In this document: positions 31,476-44,304 of the stretch, piece after piece | Layout: every line of letters begins with the position of its first letter | Numbering within the stretch: position 1 is the stretch's first letter | Position numbers and translations under genes: made by a program | NCBI RefSeq assembly: GCF_033118175.1 | Contig: NC_083701.1 | Location: forward strand, 69,835,001 to 69,899,000 | DNA length: 64,000 bases | Origin: Dama dama | Lineage: Eukaryota > Chordata > Mammalia > Artiodactyla > Cervidae | Reading direction: 5' to 3' | The notes under the pieces: generated by a model | Databases searched by the model: none | Seen by the model: only the letters and a program-made list of their open reading frames with translations | What the model was told of the DNA's origin: nothing

Positions 31476-33072
31476 AAAAAGAGCTGACTACAAAATTCTA
31501 TTAATGTATAGGGAAAAGGTCTTTGTTGCCCAACATCTCATCTTATTAAAATCTATTCATTAGCATTTCTATAAAGTGACCACTGGTGTTCTCACTAATG
31601 GCCTTCAGGTTCTGTATTTCTGAAACATTTAAGAGTCAGTAATGTTGATCCTATGTGCATTATTTTGGCTGGGTTTTTCATTGCTGTTGTTGAAACTTCA
31701 TGTAACTAACAGAGAAAACTTTGTTTTGGAGAAATGGTAGCTGGGTCAGAGGTTGTCAGGGGGGAGGTGCTAAAGGTGGTGAAGTGTAGAAAATAAATAG
31801 CTGGTTTTGTTTATAACTTTTTCAATTCTGTTGGTTATTAATCAAGTTGCATACATTATTTTTACTTTAATTTTTTTAGCAATTATAAATGTAATACTAT
31901 GCCCCAAAACTTTGCAGTGTAAAATATCTTATTTGATATTCTCAGTAGACTTGTGGGTGGACACACATGTCCTTTCTTCCTTTTTCAATAGCTAAGTATT
32001 CGATATGGGAAAGTCATTTAAATTCCAATGATGTGAGACTACTTTACTTGTCATACTGATATATAAAGCATATAAAGCACAAGACTTTATATATCAAACT
32101 AGGTAATGTGGAACAATTTATACACATGCAATAGATCTTTTTATAACTGTAATATCAACAATAAGCATTTATTTTAATACCTATTCACAATTTTTTTTTA
32201 AAAAAACAGGCTTTAAGCATGGCTGTTCTGTCTTGTTGTATAGAAAGCCACTGAAAATAATATAAGGTTGCTCATGGTTTTATTGACCTCATGGCAAACT
32301 TTGATCTTGTACAAGAAACCGCTATTGTCATTGCTGGTCATGACGTTTATTATATTCTGTATTTAAAAAGCAATTACTACATTTTATGATACACAGAATA
32401 ATTATTATTATGCATTTTAATAATCACTTTTATGTACACTTTGTGGCTTCTGTAATTATTTAACATTATGATCATAAATTTATAATAATTGTATTAGCAA
32501 TTTGAAATTTAGAAACTAGATAAAAATTGATGGCTAAATTATTGATGTTTACTTAAACTTCTAGAATCAAATTTTCCTTCTTTCTAATCTCTAGCCATTA
32601 TTTATATTACTGTTTGAACATTTTCATATGTTTCTAATTGTGTGATTAGATCACACATCTAGTTGTGTGATTTCTGCTTTGTTTTTAATTTTGAAGTGCC
32701 TAACAAGAATCTCATTTCTCATTCTGTGGGAAATTCTAATCTTACACATAAACATAGAAATTTTTCGGAGTATCTATCCCCATTAGATTTTCACATAGAT
32801 GATTGTATTCAAATAGAAAAAATAACCTAAATATTTTTCTCCACATGTTCATTTGGATTGTTTGCAATCCAATCCAATATTGTAATGTTCTCTTTTTCCC
32901 AAAAGGATCCATCTCACCTTTATGTAATTATTATAACTAGCATAAACAAAAAGAGAAAAATTAAAATGATTTGAAAAAATTAAATATAAAGTGAAAAATA
33001 AAAATAAGAACAAGAGAAGAAAAATAATAAAGACTGTAAAGGCAATAATTTTATCTTCAATTCTTGTATCTG
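31476..33072. other. AT-rich unassigned DNA
   Basis: Strongly AT. No gene or classifiable repeat recognised. Confidence 0.5.
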
Positions 33073-33229
33073 CCAGCTCCTCTGTCCATGGGATTCTCCA
33101 GGCAACATACTAGAGTGAGCTGCCAAGCCCTCCTCCAGGGGATCATCCCAACCCAGGGATTGATCCCGTGTCTCCTGTGGCTCCTGCATTGCAGGTGGAT
33201 TCTTTACCACTGAGCCACTGGGGAAGTCC
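33073..33229 (-). mobile_element. Bov-tA SINE, antisense, truncated
   Basis: Lacks the Bov-A terminal 'cagtcgtgtccgactc' part. Begins at 'gccagctcctctgtccatgg' and ends at the complement of the tRNA head, 'ccactgagccactggggaag'. Confidence 0.93.
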
Positions 33230-33545
33230 TGTACATAAAGTTATCTAATTTCAAAACTGAGATAAAAATTGATAAAATAAATAAATGTTAAACTTTTCAC
33301 GTCTTTTAAAAATCTAAAATACTATAACATTACACTACTAAGAAAATAGTACTCACAATTCCATGTTTTCACTTTTTATTTCTATGGTTTTATCCAAATT
33401 GACAGAAAAACATACAAAGCAAAAGAGCTACTGTATGAACACTGACAAAATTCCACTTGTAACTGATTTTCCTTTGGTTCTAAAATGCTCTCAATTGGAG
33501 AACTAGATCAGATATTTCCTTTAAACTGTTTGACTTTCTAATATG

Positions 33546-33753
33546 CTGTGCTTAGTCATTCAGTCGTGTCTAGCTCTTTGCGACCCCATGGACTGTAGCC
33601 CACCAGGCTCCTCTGTCCATGGAATTTTCCAGGCAAGAATGCTGGAGTGGATGGCCATGCCCTCCTTCATGGAATCTTCCCAATCCAGGGATTGAACCGA
33701 GGTCTCCCACATTGCAGGCAGATTCTTTACCATCTGAGACACCAGGGAAACCT
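33546..33753 (-). mobile_element. Bov-tA SINE, antisense
   Basis: Complete: 'cattcagtcgtgtctagctc' through 'ccaggcaagaatgctggagt' to 'gagacaccagggaaacc'. Confidence 0.96.
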
Positions 33754-34407
33754 TAATACCTTATACCTAAAAATCTGCTTTTTAAGTTATTCAAAATACA
33801 TAAACATAAAGATTACCTTAGGAAGCATTTTCAGCAGAAGCTCCTAGTTAAGCAGTATTTGAATAAAGTCAAAGCATGAGAGTTTAGTTCTTTTGTAGGG
33901 ATTAAACAAAGGGAACCAAAAAAAAAATACACAAGAAGACCTCCCAAAATCCAATTACATAGTTCAGGTTTTTCTGAAGTAACTATTGTCCTTCATATTA
34001 CAGTGCTATACTATGGAACCCTAATAAGCCTTAGTGTTGTTTTGGGAGTATATACAAATTTTTAATAAAGTTACAGCTATTCACCTAATAATGACTTACA
34101 GGATGCATGTGTGAGACTACTTATCTGGGATTAAAATAGGTCTTTCTGTGAAACTAATTTACATAACTTTTGCTTCATTTATCACTATGTTCAAACTAAA
34201 CTTAAATCCCAGATGCATATTGATTTTCTAATAATCACAACCAAAATGGTGTTATAGGAATTAATCATTTCCTTTATTTATCTGTATATACTCTAAATAA
34301 TCGATAAATTATTTATATCTTTTTTTTTTTTTTTTAGTAAACTGAAAAGCAAGTTTTGTTTTCTTGTAAAGAAGTCAACATACAGTATTATGTTAGCTTC
34401 AGAGGTG
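33754..34407. other. Unassigned AT-rich DNA
   Basis: Contains a T16 tract near 34320-34335. Nothing else supported. Confidence 0.45.
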
Positions 34408-34707
34408 CTGGGTTTAGTTGCTCAGCCATGTCTGATTCTTTGCGGCCCCATAGACAGTAGTCCACCAAGCTCCCCATCCATGGGGATTCTCCAGGCAAGC
34501 ATACTGGAGTGGGTTGCCAGGCTCTCCTCCAGGGAGTCTTCCCAACCCAGGAATCGAACCCAAGTCTCCCTCATTGCAGGGGATTCTTTACCTTCCGAGC
34601 TACCAGGGAATCCCAAGAATACTGGAGTGGGTAGCCTATCCCTTCTCCAGAGGATCTTTCCAACCCAGGAATTGAACCAGGGTCTCCTGCATTGTAGGTG
34701 GATTTCA
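34408..34707 (-). mobile_element. Bov-tA SINE with partial second copy
   Basis: A full antisense copy (34408-34615, ending 'gagctaccagggaatccc') is followed directly by a second partial copy (34616-34707) that restarts at 'aagaatactggagtgggtag'. The unit structure is a partial tandem. Confidence 0.93.
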
Positions 34708-35103
34708 GGTATACTACATGATTTGATATTTGCATACACTGTTTTTTTATTAGACCACTTTATTGAGGTATGATTGATATAAAAATAGGTGTAAATATTT
34801 ATCATATACAAATGGATTAAAAGAAATTTCTGAGAAAGGAAATGTACAAAAGAAGGAAAAGAGAGCCCAAAGGCACAACCTAGAGCATGTCAACCTGTAG
34901 CGAATTTAGGAATCAAACAAACAAAAAAAAACCACAGTGAGCCAAAGAACAGGATCCACGCAGCAAGGAAGAAACCTGGAGAGAGCAATTTTTGATAGCC
35001 AGAAGATCATAGAGGAGCTAGGCATCAAGTTCAAAGCCACCAAGACGTCAAACGGGGTGGAGGAATGATGCTTTGATTTAACATCACGCTAGCTATTGGC
35101 GAG

Positions 35104-35312
35104 GGTCTTACCTGGTGGCTCAGTGGTCTCCTGCCAAGCAGAACACGCAGGTTTGATCCCTGGGTCAGGAAGATCCCCTGAAGAAGGAAACGGCAATCCA
35201 TTACAGTACTCTTGCTTGGGAAATCCCACGGAGAGAGGAGCCTGGCAGGCTATAGTCCATGGGGTCACAAGAGTCAAACACGACTTAGCAGCTAAAGAAC
35301 AAACAACAGCTA
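35104..35312 (+). mobile_element. Bov-tA SINE, sense
   Basis: tRNA head 'cttacctggtggctcagtgg', then 'gatccctgggtcaggaagat', and the Bov-A terminus 'gagtcaaacacgacttagca', followed by AAC-rich sequence. Confidence 0.95.
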
Positions 35313-36186
35313 TTGGAGAACAAGAAAGAAGCAAGAGGACAGAAGCTCATGCAAGACTTGTCAGAGCAGGAGATGTAGAAGTGGAGACAACTCATCATGA
35401 AAGCATATGGGAGAATAATCGGTAGGAAAGTGTCACCGAGGGAAGACATTATTTTAAATGGAGGACAGGGGACTTCATTAGTATACATTAATTTTTTTAA
35501 ACATGAAAGCATGAATATCAGAAACAAAGCATTGAAACCAGTGCTAATTCAACATAGTCACATAGTTATGTTTTATCTATTGCCTTATTTGTCTAAAATT
35601 TTTCCAAATTTCTTCATTTTTATTTTAATGACAAAAAAGAATTTTCACTTTTTTATTCCCTTACTTCCATTGGTTTGTTTTTAATGGCACATGTATTACG
35701 TAGGCATGTTATTTTTTTAAGAGTCTCAATAAATCCAAACTAAGAACTAAATACAAGAAAAATTTGAAGTATCTCTTTATGTGCTTATCCCATCACCTTG
35801 CCAGATGTTCTTGATGATGTCAATTTATTCCAAACTTTTTCTACACATGTACAAGTGCAGGAACTTGAATTATGTCTAACTGTTTTATTAAAGGTACCTC
35901 TTTATAGATAGGAAGATAAAAGAAAATGAATTAATATTAACTGAATATTTGCTCTGTGTTACTACCAATATAGTTCATCATTCTATAATGTCATTTTTAC
36001 TTGAAATTTTTTTGGGAAAATATATATTAAAATAAAAATTATGTATTATGGAATAGAATACAAAATATACATGTTTTAAATGGATGAAGTAATGAGAGTT
36101 TAGAAAAGTTTCTTGAGTATGGAACATTTTGGGGATAAGACTTATTCACCTTATCACCCAGATCCACTTATCACCTTTGTTGTTTA
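35313..36186. other. Unassigned AT-rich DNA
   Basis: No gene or classifiable repeat recognised. Confidence 0.45.
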
Positions 36187-36393
36187 CCAGTTGTTGTATT
36201 GTTTAGTCACTCAGTCATGTCTGACTCTTGTGACCCCAAGAACTGTAGCCCTCCAGGCTCCTCTATCCATTCTCTGGCAAGAATATTCGAGTGGGTTGCC
36301 ATTTTCTCCTCCAGAGGATCTTCCCAACTCAGAGATTGAACCTGTGTCTCCTGCATTGGCAGGAAGATTCTTTACACCTGAGCCACCGTTCTA
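36187..36393 (-). mobile_element. Bov-tA SINE, antisense
   Basis: 'tttagtcactcagtcatgtc' through 'gcaagaatattcgagtgggt' to the complement of the tRNA head, 'acacctgagccaccgttc'. Confidence 0.95.
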
Positions 36394-36495
36394 ACCATTA
36401 ATAAGAAGCTATGTTTCTGCTAAATAAAATGCATATTTTTATGTCTAGTCCACACAGTAATAGTGAGGTAAATAGATATAAAAAGATGGAGTTTT

Positions 36496-36810
36496 CAGAC
36501 TTTCCTGGTGGCTCAGGGGTTAAGAATCCGCCTGCCGATGCAGGAGACACCAGTTGGATCCCTGGTCCAGGAAGATTCTGCCTGCTGTGGGGCCGCTGAG
36601 CCCGTGCGCTACAAACACTGAAGCCTGTGCACTCGAAGGCCTGTGCTCGGCACCCAGGGGAGCCGCCGCAGTGAGGAGCCTGAGCGCCGCAACTCGAGAG
36701 CAGCCCCAGCGCTAGTTTTCTCTAGCTGCAGCTAGAGAAAGCCCACTTGCAGCAACAAAGACCCAGCGCAGACGAGAATAAATAAATAAATACTTAAAAA
36801 AAAAAAAAAA
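36496..36810 (+). mobile_element. CHR-type SINE, sense, full length
   Basis: tRNA head 'gactttcctggtggctcagg', GC-rich body, a 3' (AATA)n and an A16 tail. TSD AAGATGGAGTTTT (36483-36495) / AAGATGGTGTTTT (36811-36823), one mismatch. Well preserved. The CpG-rich body makes a local GC peak. Confidence 0.96.
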
Positions 36811-36868
36811 AAGATGGTGTTTTTATCAGAAAAGCACATCTACTAAGAAAGTATAGCATGAATATAAT

Positions 36869-38404
36869 CTAGAGTCAGACACGTAGAGTCAGACATCCTG
36901 GAATGCGAAGTCACGTGGACTTTAGGAAGCATCACTATGAACAAAGCTAGTGGAGCTGATGGAATTCCAGTTGAGCTATTTCAAATCCTAAATGATGATG
37001 CTGTGAAAGTGCTGCACTCAACATGTCAGCAAATTTGGAAAACTCAGCAGTGGCCACAGGACTGGAAAAGGTCAGTTTTCATTTCAATCCCAAAGAAAGG
37101 CAATGCCAAAGAGTGTTCAAACTACTGCACAATTGCACTCATCTCACACACTAGTAAAGTAATGCTTAAAATTCTCCAAGCCAGGCTTCAACAGTATGTG
37201 AACTGTGAACTTACAGGTGTTCACGTTGGATTTAGAAACGGCAGAGGAACCAGATATCAAATCGCCAATATCTAAATCATTGAAAAAGCAAGAGAGCTCC
37301 AGAAAAACATCTACTTCTGCTTTATTGATTACCCCAAAGCCTTTGACTGTGTGGACCACAACAAACTGTGGAAAATACTTAAAGAGATGGGAATACCAGA
37401 CCACCTGACCTGCCTCCTTAGAAATCTGTATGCAGATCAAGAAGCAACAGTTAAAACTGGACATGGAACAATAGACTGGTTCCAAATCAGGAAAGGAGTA
37501 AATCAAGGTTCTATATCATCACCCTGCTTATTTAACTTTTATGCAGAGTACATCATGTGAAATACCTGGCTGTATGAGGCACAAGCTGGAATCAAGTCTG
37601 TCAGAAGAAATATCAATAACCTCAGATATGCAGATGACACCACCCTTATGGCAGAAAGTGAAGAACTAAAGAGCCTCTTGATGAAAGTGAAAGAGGAGAG
37701 TGAAAAGTTGGCTTAAAACTGAACATTCAGAAAACTAAGATCATGGCATCTGGTCCCATGACTTCATGGCAAATAGATGGGGAACAGTGGAAACCTTGGA
37801 AGACTTTATCTTTTTGGGCTCCAAAATCTCTGCAGATGGTGATAGCAGCCATGAAATTAAAAGACACTTACTCCTTGAAAAAAGAGCTATAAACAATCCA
37901 GACAGCATATTAAAAAGCAGAGACATACTTTGCCGACAAAAGTCCATCTAGTTAAAGCTTTGGTTTTTCCAGAAGTCATGTATGAATGTGAAAGTTGTAC
38001 TATAAAGAAAGCTGAGCACTGAAGAATTTATGCTTTTGAACTGTGGCGTTGGTGAAGACCCTCGAGAGTCCTATCGACTGCTAGGAGATCCAACCAGTCC
38101 ATCCTAAAGGAAATCTATCCTAAATATTCATAAGGAATGAGGTTGAAGCTGAAACTCCAATACTTTGGCCACCTCATGCGAAGAGCTGACTCATTGGAAA
38201 AGACCCTGATGCTGGGGAAAATTGATGTCAGGAGGAGAAGGGGAAGACAGAGGATGAGATGGCTGGATGGCATCACTGACTCGATGGACATGGGTTTGGG
38301 TGGACTCTGGGAGTTGGTGATGGACAGGGAGGCCTGGTGTGCTGTGGCCCACAGTGTTGCAAAGAGTCAGACACGACTGAGTGACTGTACTGAACTGAAC
38401 TGAA
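36869..38404 (+). mobile_element. BovB LINE, 1.53 kb, sense
   Basis: Covers RT fingers to the 3' end, terminating in (CTGAA)n. The left edge shows a small direct duplication: 'agagtcagacacgt' followed by 'agagtcagacatcc'. No endonuclease. The TSD is not resolved. Confidence 0.95.
36937..38403 (+). pseudogene. Decayed BovB reverse transcriptase
   Basis: Frames in order: 36937-37275 (fingers; NKASGADGIPVELFQ and PKKGNAKECSNYCTIALI), then a frame change. Motif A near 37319 reads FIDYPKAFDCVDH, with Pro replacing the usual Ala but both Asp retained. 37351-37560 contains the QGSISSPCLFNFYAEYIM box. YADDTTLMAE lies near 37630. 37766-37951 holds the connection region, and 38137-38403 the C-terminus (RRRRGRQRMRWLDGITDSMD). 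Several stops and frame changes. Confidence 0.93.
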
Positions 38405-38907
38405 GTATCTCCAAATGGTGATGGAGGTGGCAATGGGGCAAATTAAGAGACAGTTATCGCTAAGCTTCAGAAGATGAAGATCAGAAGGAAGGATGTTCTT
38501 TGGCACAGAGTATGGCAGAGCACATATTTCCTGAAAACTTTGGAAATAGTGGCTATGCATATATGTAAAGAGATTTATTTGACCAAGAACTCCTGCTGTG
38601 GTGGCAAATGAATCTATGAGAATTGAAAGATATCAAGGAAGGAAGACTTCCTCTTCTATTCTGGACCCAGGAAACGTCCTCCAAGCAGTACCTCTTAGGT
38701 CAAACACTTCCCTTCATACTAGATCATCAGTTTTAAATACTGATGAGTTCCCTGACTACTGCAGATCAGTGGACAGACCAGGACATTAAGACTGATGTGA
38801 CCAGACTTCTGCGTTTTAACAATGAAACATCATAGTTGAAACCATTGAGCATGATTATTCAGATCTAAAGATTCTTCCAGTTTTCTTCATTTATAGGGAG
38901 TATGTGT
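38405..38907. other. Unassigned DNA
   Basis: No supported gene or repeat. Confidence 0.4.
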
Positions 38908-39110
38908 GTTAGTCACTCAGTCGTGTCTGACTCTTTGCAACCCTATGGACTGTAGCCTGCCAGGCTCTTCTGTGCATGGGGTTTCCCAGGCAAGAATACT
39001 GGAGTGGATTGCCATTCCATTCTCCAGGGGATCTTCCTGACCCAGGGACCAAACCAGGGTCTCGCACACTGTGGGCAGATTCTTTACCATCTGAGCCACC
39101 TGGAAAGCCC
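38908..39110 (-). mobile_element. Bov-tA SINE, antisense
   Basis: 'gttagtcactcagtcgtgtc' through 'ggcaagaatactggagtgga' to the complement of the tRNA head, 'atctgagccacctggaaagc'. A CATTTAT-containing sequence occurs on both sides, compatible with a TSD. Confidence 0.96.
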
Positions 39111-39290
39111 ATTTATGAGGAATAGTCATAGCTAAACATTGTCTCTATCAGTAAGTTTAAAACATAGTTTGTAGCCAACCCAGTTTAGCTACTTCCCTCA
39201 CAACAGGGTACCACCTCTTCAATGGGTGTGAAATCGTGCCATGATTTCAAGTAGTTCTGATAGTTTACTATCTATTAAGTCACTTTATAA

Positions 39291-39516
39291 GGCTTCCCTG
39301 GTAGCTCAGACAGTAAAGAATCTGCCTGCAATGCAAGAGACCTGGGTTCGATCCCTGGGTTGGGAAGATCCTCTGGAGAAGGGAAAGGCTGCCTACTCCA
39401 ATATTCTTGTCTGGAGAATCCCGTGGCCAGAGAAGCCTGGCAGGCTATAATCTGTGGGGTCGCAAACAGTCAGACATGACTGAGCAACTAATACTTTCAC
39501 TTTCTTTCACTTTCAC
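39291..39516 (+). mobile_element. Bov-tA SINE, sense
   Basis: Full copy from 'ggcttccctggtagctcaga' to 'gactgagcaactaatacttt' plus a CTTTCACTTTCTTTCACTTT tail. TSD AAGTCACTTTATAA (39277-39290) / AAGTCATTTTACAA (39517-39530). Confidence 0.97.
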
Positions 39517-39754
39517 AAGTCATTTTACAAAGAAAACCTCCCCAAAATACACTGAGCAAAGGCAGCATTATTGGAACAAAAATTTGGTTTTCTGTTTTTC
39601 AGTAAGATAGTACATATTTGAATTTATAATTGTCAGCATTCATCTTAATATCTGGCATTTTATTTTAATCATATCATATATACCTAACCCCCAAAAGATC
39701 ATTAAAAACTAGTACAAATGGAGGGATCCTTTCATCACAGGAATCTACCATATT

Positions 39755-39868
39755 GTGGGATGAATTTTGTTCCCTCCAAAAAGGTATATCCTAACCCTTG
39801 GTATCTGTGACTGTGACCCTATTTGGAAATATGATGTTTGCAGATGTACTTACTTAAGATGTATATTA
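39755..39868 (-). repeat. Old dispersed repeat, opposite orientation to 45605-46065
   Basis: 'gatgaattttgttccctcca', 'atcctaacccttggtatctg' and 'gaccctatttggaaatatga' are the complement of blocks in 45960-46060. A common eutherian repeat; family not named. Confidence 0.6.
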
Positions 39869-40012
39869 ATGACTATCCCTGGTATCCAGTGGTTAAGGAT
39901 CAGCCTGCCAATGCAGGAACAAGGATTCAATCCCTGGTCCTGGAAGATCCCACAGGCCATGGAGCAACTCAGCCCACACACCTCAACTACTGAGCTCATG
40001 CTCCGGTCCTCC
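39869..40012 (+). mobile_element. CHR-type SINE, truncated
   Basis: 'actatccctggtatccagtg', 'cctgccaatgcaggaacaag', 'gatcccacaggccatggagc', 'ctcaactactgagctcatgc'. Confidence 0.85.
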
Positions 40013-40052
40013 TGACTTGGATATTGTAATAAAAAAATGGTACCCTATCGCC

Positions 40053-40270
40053 GGGGCTTCGCAGGTGACTCAGTGGCAAAAAGTCCTCCCTGCAACACAG
40101 GAGATGAGGGAGACGCAGGTTCAATCCCTGGATCGGGAAGATCCCCTGGAGAAGGAAATGGCAACCTACTGCAGTGTTCTCACCTGGGAAATCCCAGGGA
40201 CAGAGAAGCCTGGCGGGCTACAGTCCATAGCATCACAAAGAATCGGACACGACTGAGTGACTGAGTGTGC
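40053..40270 (+). mobile_element. Bov-tA SINE, sense
   Basis: tRNA head 'ggggcttcgcaggtgactca', 'gatcgggaagatcccctgga', and Bov-A terminus 'aatcggacacgactgagtga'. Confidence 0.96.
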
Positions 40271-41970
40271 ACACACTCCATCACTAGAGTCCTGTTTACC
40301 AGACAGTGTTCAGAAAAATGAACAGTCCAGATACCTTCAAATACGTGTCTGAAGAGGAGAGGCTGCTTTCAGTGGGAAGTGGAGGAGGAGTTTCAGAAAC
40401 ATACTCATTTAAAGGGGCCCTGGGGAAAGTGTGTGAAACTGGACACTGCATTGGGAAAGGAGTATTGAAAATTCAGGCCACCAGCAAAAGAAGTCAATTT
40501 ATTGCCATGGCAGAGACCGCTGGGCAACTTCCTGCTTTGCCCAAGCAATTTGGGTCCTTTGAAGCATATCCTTGAGGAGGAAGTGATTGGAGAATAAGGA
40601 GAGGTGTCCTCAGTGAGGACCACCCTAGTTTTGCCCAGCTCAAGCACACAGCCCTCAAAGGAAATATAATCAAGGGGCCAGCATCAGCGATTTCATGGAT
40701 CTGGCACTGGATGTTAGTCTTACAGCTGCTGCACTGATTTCTACAAGGGTCTTCCCAAACAGGACACAAACCCAATCACACAGGAAGGAGGAAAGACAGG
40801 AGGTTCGTCTTTCTCTGATACTTGTGAAAGTGCTTACACACCATCTTCACTATGTACCCTGTAGCGTGAAGTGTGTGACCAACTTCATAGGTAGCAGCAC
40901 TCAACGTTTTCTTTTTTTCTACCACAAAACACACATACCACTTTGTCACTGTCGTCATTTCCAATTTAACAGCCATTAGTTCACCCTTTTCTTCCTCACT
41001 TAAGATGACATTTAAAGGCAAGAATGTAAGAGTTACATTACTATAAAATCTACCCTAAGAAATACGTTACGTGAAAACTTTAAGGGATTTTACAATTTTT
41101 TCTACACACTGCTGATGAAATAACTCACTATTAACTTTGACACAACAGTCTGCTATGATGCCAAGCAGTTATTAACTAGTCTGAGGGTGCTGTTCAGCTG
41201 GTTAAATAACCTCTTTGTTGAAATCTTTAAACATAGAAGAACATATTTTTTAATCCAGAAATGCACATGAAGACAATCATTTATAGTGAAAAGAGAAAAG
41301 GGTTCATTGAGAATGACTAAAATTGCAATATGAAATGAATTATTTGTAGTCAAAATAAGTGGTTAGTTAATACAATCTTAAGTATATGCAATACCTTACA
41401 AATACAAATACTTACATAGCAAATGAAAAAATGTGAAGCAAGTCTTAGAAGATGAGCAGCTATTCCCTAGGGAGACCAGGAGAGGAGACCACGGCTCATA
41501 AATGTATCAGTATGCACAGAGATGTGCTATCATTCAGAGAACTACATAGTTCTCAGTGACCTGAGCATGGGGGCCTTTTATTGTGGGTGGAGCCTTGAAC
41601 TTAGGGAATCAAAAGGTAGTGGAGAGTCTTAGAGTCCATGTTAAGGAATTATACTTTCCTCCTGTAGAGAATGGAGGTGAGTGGGGAGAGTTAGAGAAGG
41701 GACACGAGTTAGGAAACCATTAAAGTTATTAGGTGGAAGATGTTTCAACAAAGACTGCAGCACTGGAGATGAATGAATAATTAAAATGTTAAGTTGTAAT
41801 TGACAGGAATAGGTCACCATTAGAAGGTAGAAAAAAGGAGGAGGAAAGGGAAATTGAGGATAACTCCAGGATACTGGATTGGGTAACTGAAAAAAATGGT
41901 GGTGCCTTTGAAAAGGAGTCATTTATTTAATCAGTGGATATTTATTGAGAACTTAACTTGTGTGAGTTAG
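40271..41970. other. Unassigned DNA
   Basis: No recognised gene or repeat. The 89-codon frame at 40306-40575 has no identifiable domain. Confidence 0.4.
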
Positions 41971-41972
41971 TT

Positions 41973-42180
41973 GCTTATGCTTAGTCGCTCAGGTATGTCT
42001 GACTTTTTGCGATTCTATGGACGGTAGCCCACCAGACTCCTCTGTCCATGGTATTCTCCAGGCCAGAATGCTGGAGTGGTTGCCATGCCCTCCTCCAGGG
42101 GATCTTCCCAGCCCAGGGATTTAACCCAAGTCTCCCACATTGTCGGCAGATTCTTTAACATCTGAGTCACCAAGGAAGTC
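41973..42180 (-). mobile_element. Bov-tA SINE, antisense
   Basis: 'tgcttagtcgctcaggtatg' through 'ccaggccagaatgctggagt' to the complement of the tRNA head, 'tctgagtcaccaaggaagtc'. Confidence 0.96.
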
Positions 42181-42279
42181 CTACTTAATATACGCTTGTA
42201 TATATTAACGTGTGCAGCCCACACACTTGGTAAACATAAGAAGTGGAGTAATATTACATAACAACTCAAATATAGTCTC

Positions 42280-42405
42280 TAGGTTCAGAACTGAGTTCAA
42301 ATCTAAGGTTTATATGTAATAATGGACTAGCAGTTTACTTTTCTCAGTATCACTTTGCCTAACAGTAAAATGGACCATGACAGTCATGGACCTACCTGCT
42401 GCAAG
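42280..42405 (-). mobile_element. MIR-like SINE, antisense
   Basis: 'gaactgagttcaaatctaag', 'agcagtttacttttctcagt' and 'taacagtaaaatggacc' follow the complement of MIR. Diverged. Confidence 0.55.
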
Positions 42406-43830
42406 GAATGCAGTTTATTGACAGCCTTAGCTGCGGGCATATTAGGAGCCGCTTCAACTTTTGAGTAAGTGCATGTGGTCCCAGGGCAGCTCCCCATGGG
42501 ACTGTGTGGTTCCCGCATATATGTACAGACACAGAGTTCCAAGGAATGGAATTAAGAGTCTCAGAATACATTCTTACATTTACAGTCAATTGATTTCTGA
42601 CAAGGATGCCAGAGTAATTCAATGAAGGAAAGAATAATACCTTCAACAAACAATACTAAAACAACTGGATATCCTCATGAAAAAGGATGAAATTGGACCC
42701 CTACATCCTGCCATATATAAATAATTAACTCAAAATAGATCAGAGAACTAAGTGTAATAACTAAAATGATACAACTCATAGGAAAATAGGCATGTGGTAT
42801 ATAACCTTGGGATAGGGAATGGTTTCTTAAAAAAAAAAAAGACCAAAACACAAGTAACAAAAGAAAAATATACATAAATTGTGCTCATCAAGTTTTAAAA
42901 CTTACTGTTTGTAAAGGATACCATGCAAAAAGTAAAAGACTTCACACAGAATGAGGAAGAAAAAAGATTTGCAAATCATGTATCTGACAAGGAATGTCTA
43001 TCCGGAATATATAAAAACTCAAAACTCAACAGCAGAAAGACAACTCAGCTTCAAAATGAGCAAAAGACTTGAATAGACATTTCTCCAAAAAAAGACCTGC
43101 AAATGGTCAGCAAGCGAAAGATGTTCAACATTAGTCACTAGGGAAATATAAATCAAAACCATATCCACGAGGATAGTTATAATGTTTTAAAAGCCAGATG
43201 ATAAGCAGTATGGGTGAAGATGTGGTTGTACTTTATTGATGAGAATGTAAAATACCACTTTGGAAAACAGTTTGACACTTCTTCAAAATATTGAACAAAT
43301 AATTACCATATAATCCAGCAATTCCACTCCTAGGTATATACCTAAGAGAAATGAAAACATGTTCATGTAAAAACTTGTACAAGTGTTCACATCGGCATTA
43401 CTCATAATAGAGTCAAAGTGGAAAAACCTAACTGTCCATTAACTGATGAATGAATAAACAAAGTTGATATGTCCATACTGTATTATTTAGCAATAAAAAA
43501 TGAAGCACTGACACATACTACAACAAGGATAAATCTTGAAAACATCGTGATAATTGAAGGAAATCAATTATTTTGTCATGAAAGACCACATATTGTAGGA
43601 TTCCATCTAAATAAAATTTCCAGAATAGGTAAATCCATAGGGACAGAAAGTAGATTTGGGATTTCCAGGGTCTGGAAGAAAGGGAAATGGGAAGCCAGTG
43701 GAATGTTGAAAATGTTCTAAAATTAGATTGTGGTAATAGTCGCACAGTTCTGTCAATATGCCTAACTCTACTTAACTGTACACTTTTTTAAGTGTATTAT
43801 TTTTTTGTATGATTTTTGTTTTGTTTTGTT

Positions 43831-43913
43831 TTAATGTTTATTTATTTATTTACTTGGCTGCACCAGATCTTAGTTGCAGCATGCAGAATCTTCTATCTTT
43901 GCTGCATGATGTT
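43831..43913 (-). mobile_element. CHR-type SINE remnant, antisense
   Basis: 'tttatttatttatttacttg', 'gctgcaccagatcttagttg', 'cagcatgcagaatcttctat': the 3' end of a CHR/ART2 SINE. Confidence 0.8.
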
Positions 43914-44022
43914 TTAATATACATATATACCGTGAAATGATTACCACAATCAAGTTAATTAACATCTCCATCATTTCACATAATCTTTTTTTTTTATGAG
44001 AACAATTAAGATATACTCTCAG

Positions 44023-44304
44023 CACGAACTTATGGCTACAGGGGAGAAGGGTCAGGGAGAAGGACAGAGAGTTTGGGATGGACGTGTACACACTGCTGTG
44101 TTTAAAACAGATAACCTCCAAGGACCTACTGTATAGCACAGGGAACTCTGCTCAATGTTATGGAACAACCTAACTGGGAAAAGAATTTGAAAAAGAGTAG
44201 ATACATGTATGTATATCACTGAAACACTTTGCTGTACAATCAAAACTAATACAATATAGTTAATCAACTATACTTCAATATAAAATAAAAAGTAAAAAAC
44301 CATC
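44023..44304 (+). mobile_element. Artiodactyl L1 3' end, sense, innermost insertion
   Basis: 'aggacctactgtatagcaca', 'gggaactctgctcaatgtta', 'actgaaacactttgctgtac', then an A-rich tail. TSD TACTCTCAG (44014-44022 and 44305-44313). Confidence 0.93.

Noticed and set aside
36496..36810. tRNA gene candidates in SINE heads
   Set aside because: The heads are tRNA-Glu-derived but lack a complete foldable cloverleaf and are followed by SINE bodies.
40306..40575. 89-codon frame with a Gly/Ser-rich segment
   Set aside because: No domain, splice context or codon evidence, and nothing on either side supports a gene.
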